64,000 bases of DNA from the NCBI RefSeq assembly GCF_019029495.1, contig NZ_JAERQM010000001.1, forward strand, positions 248,001-312,000, given 5' to 3'. A model generated the notes under the pieces. The model had not been told where the DNA came from and searched no databases. It saw only the letters and a program-made list of their open reading frames with translations. Positions within the stretch are counted from its first letter, which is position 1. Each line of letters starts with the position of its first letter. The translations under genes were made by a program, and so were the position numbers. This stretch comes from Falsiroseomonas oleicola (GTDB lineage Bacteria; Pseudomonadota; Alphaproteobacteria; Acetobacterales; Acetobacteraceae). Positions 61,320 to 64,000 of this stretch are shown here, piece after piece.

Positions 61320-62921
61320 ATGAAGCGTATTTTGATGGCAGGCACGGCCTGCCTTGCCCTCAGTGGGGCGGCGGAGGCGCAAACGCTGCGCATCGCGATG
61401 GCGGCGGAGCCGACCTCCGCTGATCCGCAGCAGTATTCGGCGGCGCCCAACTCGACGCTGCACAACCACATTTTCGAATCACTGGTGGCGCTGGACGCAC
61501 GGCTGAAGGCCGGCCCCGGCCTCGCCACCGGCTGGTCCCGGCGCGATGACACCACCTGGGTCTTCCAGCTTCGGGAAGGCGTGAAATTCCACAACGGCCA
61601 GGACTTCACCTCGGCCGATGTGGTGTTCTCGATGTGCCGCATCCTGAACAATGAGAGCGAGCTCGCCGTCTCCTACTCCTCCGTCGTCCGCCGCTTCACG
61701 CGGGTGGAGGCGGAGGGGCCGAACACCGTGGTGATCGGCACGCGGGAGCCGGAGCCGCTGCTGCCGGCCGATCTCTCCAGCCTGCGCATCATCCCCGCCA
61801 GCCTGGTGCCCGCGCGGCCCATCGCCTTCAGCGTCGCCGACAACTGCGCCGGCGCGGGGCAGCCCTGGCCGACCCTGGCGCAGTTCAACGACGGCTCCGC
61901 CGCCATCGGCACCGGCCCTTTTCGGCTGCGCAGCTTTGGCCGCAGCGGCGTAACGGAGCTTTCCCGGTTTGACGGCTACTGGGGCAACAAGCCGCATTGG
62001 TCCGAGGTACGGCTGATGCCGGTGACCGCCGCCGGGCCGCGCCTGGCCGGGCTGCTGGCCGGTGACCATGATGTGGTCGAGGCACCCGCCACCGGCGACA
62101 TCCCACGCCTCCGCGCCAACGCCGCCATGCGGCTCGCCATCGCGCCGACCACGCGCTTGATCTTCCTGCAGCTCGACCAGCGCCAGCCCGCGCCCTTCGT
62201 GGCTGGCGGCACGGGGGAAAACCCGCTGCGGGATGCGCGGGTGCGCCAGGCGCTGTCGCTCGCCATCGACCGCAACGCCATCGCCAGCCGGGTGATGGAT
62301 GGGCTCGCCTTGCCCGCCACGCAATTCCTGCCGGAGGGCATGTTCGGCACCCTCCCCGGCCTGCCCGTGCTGCCCTATGACCCGGCCCGCGCCCGCGCAT
62401 TGCTGGCGGAGGCCGGCTACGCGAACGGCTTCGCGCTGACGCTGCACGCCACCAACAACCGCTACGTCAACGACTCCCGGGTCATCCAGGCGATCGGCCA
62501 GTACCTCAACCGCATCGGGGTTCGGGCGGAGGTGGATGCCATGCCGTCGAACGTCTTCTTCGGCCGCCGCGCGCGGCGCGAATTCTCGGTGCCGATGGGC
62601 GGCTGGGCGGCGAGCGCGGAGGAGACGCTGCTGTTCTTCCGCACCTGGATGACCACCACGAACCGGGAGCGCGGCCTCGGCGGCAGCAACTACGGCAACT
62701 GGTCGAACGCGGCCTTCGACGCCGCCGCCGTCACCGCCGTCACCACCATGGACGATGCGGAGCGCGGCCGTCTGCTGCGGGAGGCGTCCCGCATCGCACT
62801 CGAGGAAATGCCGATCCTGCCGATCCACTTCGAAAGCGCCGTCTGGGCCTTTCGCCGCGGCCTGACCTATGCCGGGCGCATGGACCAGCAGACCCTGGCG
62901 CAGGAGGTCCACCCCGAATGA
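61320..62921 (+). CDS. ABC transporter substrate-binding protein, family 5 (peptide/opine type)
   Basis: 533 residues. Sec signal MKRILMAGTACLALSGAAEAQ, then LRIAMAAEPTSADPQQYSAA, LVALDARLKAGPGLATGWS, FQLREGVKFHNGQDFTSADVV (SBP5 signature), LRDARVRQALSLAIDRNAIA and a C-terminal NYGNWSNAAFDAAAVTAV. It binds oligopeptides or related solutes in the periplasm. No permease or ATPase follows in the window. ATG 61320; ribosome-binding site inside a hairpin. Spacing of 56 bp to hss allows co-transcription. Confidence 0.92.
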   Translation: MKRILMAGTACLALSGAAEAQTLRIAMAAEPTSADPQQYSAAPNSTLHNHIFESLVALDARLKAGPGLATGWSRRDDTTWVFQLREGVKFHNGQDFTSADVVFSMCRILNNESELAVSYSSVVRRFTRVEAEGPNTVVIGTREPEPLLPADLSSLRIIPASLVPARPIAFSVADNCAGAGQPWPTLAQFNDGSAAIGTGPFRLRSFGRSGVTELSRFDGYWGNKPHWSEVRLMPVTAAGPRLAGLLAGDHDVVEAPATGDIPRLRANAAMRLAIAPTTRLIFLQLDQRQPAPFVAGGTGENPLRDARVRQALSLAIDRNAIASRVMDGLALPATQFLPEGMFGTLPGLPVLPYDPARARALLAEAGYANGFALTLHATNNRYVNDSRVIQAIGQYLNRIGVRAEVDAMPSNVFFGRRARREFSVPMGGWAASAEETLLFFRTWMTTTNRERGLGGSNYGNWSNAAFDAAAVTAVTTMDDAERGRLLREASRIALEEMPILPIHFESAVWAFRRGLTYAGRMDQQTLAQEVHPE

Positions 62922-63802
62922 CTCTTCTTCCTCTCGCCCAGGCTTTTTCCACCACGGGCCGCAGCGCGATTCCCTGGGCGGACGCCGATTGCGACCTGGC
63001 GCGGCCGCTGACGCTGCACGGCTATCGCCCGGCCAATCACCGCCCGGAGAACCCGGTGGTGATCGTGCAGCACGGCATGCTGCGCAACGGCGACGACTAT
63101 CGCGACTTCTGGATCCCGGCGGCCGACAAGCACGGCCTGCTGATCGTCGCCCCCACCTATGGCAAGAAGGCCTGGCCGGAAGCCGAGCATTACAACAACG
63201 GCCTGGTGCTGGACGATCGCGGCCAGCCGCGGCCGCGCGAGTCCTGGGGCTACGCCATTCCCGGCCGCGTCTTTGCGGCACTGCGCGAGGCCGGCGTCAC
63301 CACCCGGACCCGCGCCCATCTGTTCGGCCATTCCGCCGGCGGCCAGTTCGGCCATCGGCTGATGTCCACCCAACCGCATGACTGGCTGGAGGCCGCGACC
63401 ATCGGCAATCCCGGCTGGTACACCCTGCCGACGCTGGAAAAACCCTTTCCGGAGGGCATGGGCGGCATCGGGCTCGGCGCGGCGGAGGTCGAGGCATTGC
63501 TCGCCTTCCCCATGACGATCCTGGCCGGCGACCAGGATATCGAGACTGACGGCCCCTCCCTGCCCTCGCAGCCCGCGGCGCTGGCCCAGGGGCCGCATCG
63601 CTTCGCCCGCGCCCATAACTACCTGGCCGCCGGCCAGGCGGAAGCCGCGCGGCGCGGTGTGGCCTGCAACTGGAAGCTGGTGCCGGTGGCTGGCGTCGGC
63701 CATGACGGGCGCGCCATGTCGGCCATCTGCGCGGCGCTGTGGTTCGAAGGCCGCCTGATTTCGGCGGCGGAGGCGGGGGTTTCGGCCGAGAAGGTGGCGT
63801 GA
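62918..63802 (+). CDS. Alpha/beta hydrolase, poly(3-hydroxybutyrate) depolymerase/esterase-like
   Basis: 294 residues. NPVVIVQHGMLRNGDDYRDFW gives the oxyanion part, HLFGHSAGGQFGHRLM the nucleophile Ser (GHSAGG), ILAGDQDIETD the Asp and VAGVGHDGRAM the His. Related to secreted depolymerase-like esterases, but no signal peptide is visible. Substrate unknown. It overlaps the binding-protein gene by 4 bp, so it may act on the imported compound. Confidence 0.82.
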   Translation: MTLLPLAQAFSTTGRSAIPWADADCDLARPLTLHGYRPANHRPENPVVIVQHGMLRNGDDYRDFWIPAADKHGLLIVAPTYGKKAWPEAEHYNNGLVLDDRGQPRPRESWGYAIPGRVFAALREAGVTTRTRAHLFGHSAGGQFGHRLMSTQPHDWLEAATIGNPGWYTLPTLEKPFPEGMGGIGLGAAEVEALLAFPMTILAGDQDIETDGPSLPSQPAALAQGPHRFARAHNYLAAGQAEAARRGVACNWKLVPVAGVGHDGRAMSAICAALWFEGRLISAAEAGVSAEKVA

Positions 63803-63836
63803 CCCCGCGTTGACGCCGGGCGGCGCAGCTTGTCAT

Positions 63837-63846
63837 ATCATATGAT
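63837..63846. promoter_or_regulatory. Candidate operator of the GntR gene
   Basis: ATCATATGAT, a perfect 10-bp palindrome inside GTCAT...GATGAC, lies about 37 bp before the regulator's start. AT-rich palindromes of this kind are usual for the FadR/FCD branch of GntR repressors, often their own operators. No other binding site is seen nearby. Confidence 0.5.
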
Positions 63847-63882
63847 GACCTGCGCCGCACTGACGACCCGGAAGCCCAGCCC

Positions 63883-64000
63883 ATGATGCGCCGCGACATC
63901 GGCATGCCGCCGCTGCGCCCCGCCGCCAATCTGACCGGCGCGCTGGTGCACCGCCTGGCCGAGGAAATCCGCTCCGGCCGCCTGTCCCCCGGCGCCCGGC
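63883..64000 (+). CDS. GntR-family regulator, N-terminal part
   Basis: The frame is open to the window edge (39 codons). The visible start reads LTGALVHRLAEEIRSGRLSP followed by GAR, the usual first helix and turn of the GntR DNA-binding domain. The effector domain lies beyond the window, so subgroup is unknown. It is 80 bp downstream of the hydrolase gene, in the same direction, with the palindrome between. ATG 63883; an ATG three bases later is also possible. Confidence 0.8.
   Translation, partial: MMRRDIGMPPLRPAANLTGALVHRLAEEIRSGRLSPGAR

Overview
The window is GC-rich (about 70 %), densely packed alphaproteobacterial chromosome. coq7, homospermidine synthase, a one-domain QueF, a DGPF/ECF42 sigma pair and several Bug-type (TctC) binding proteins suggest Rhodospirillales/Acetobacteraceae, for example a Roseomonas-like organism. 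That placement is inference. I found no tRNA, rRNA, CRISPR array, insertion sequence or prophage.

Layout. 1-6.3 kb: the end of a LivF-type ATPase, a four-hairpin repeat, gluQ, an esterase, an HNH nuclease, coq7-dsbB, a glutathione transferase, a PduO-type cobalamin adenosyltransferase, tonB and a DUF1772 protein. 6.3-11.2 kb: B12-dependent methionine synthase (metH) behind an ArsR-methyltransferase regulator that resembles SahR, a 22-bp operator palindrome, and a small CobW-like protein without a GTPase domain. 11.2-15.3 kb: a TRAP transporter with a hydratase-like gene. 15.3-19.3 kb: ferredoxin-NADP reductase, two acetyltransferases, an amidase and a small membrane protein. 19.4-21.3 kb: a LuxU/LuxO-like pair (Hpt protein plus sigma54 response regulator). 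21.4-24.3 kb: a DUF1800/DUF1501 pair and a small unknown protein. 24.4-30.9 kb: queuosine genes queA, tgt, queF, queG, queC and a VUT transporter, then an amidotransferase and an acetyltransferase.

30.9-38.3 kb: a minus-strand operon with a molybdenum hydroxylase (small and large subunits), a dihydroxyphthalate-decarboxylase-like protein and two Bug proteins, then two flavodoxin-fold reductases around a cupin. A complex inverted hairpin repeat follows. 38.6-42.5 kb: a cytosine-deaminase-like gene with an NMT1/THI5-type ABC importer. 42.8-46.6 kb: a polyamine/opine-type ABC importer with a fused permease. 46.6-48.3 kb: DGPF protein plus ECF42 sigma factor with a candidate autoregulatory promoter. 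48.4-57.1 kb: a catabolic island with hydantoinase A/B, two Bug proteins, a class II aldolase, a cupin, a dihydropyrimidine/dihydroorotate dehydrogenase-like enzyme and an IclR regulator. 57.1-61.3 kb: agmatinase-like ureohydrolase, then a long structured leader followed by ornithine decarboxylase and homospermidine synthase. 61.3-64 kb: a peptide-type binding protein, a hydrolase and the start of a GntR regulator.

Themes: queuosine (queA/tgt/queF/queG/queC plus gluQ, which acts on queuosine in tRNA-Asp), cobalamin/methionine (pduO, metH, SahR-like, CobW-like, tonB), polyamines (ureohydrolase, decarboxylase, hss) and scavenging of organic acids and nitrogen heterocycles. The most unusual non-coding signal is a family of tandem hairpin cassettes whose stems differ in sequence but keep pairing: 244-323 matches 54782-54854, and a second family lies at 38336-38529.
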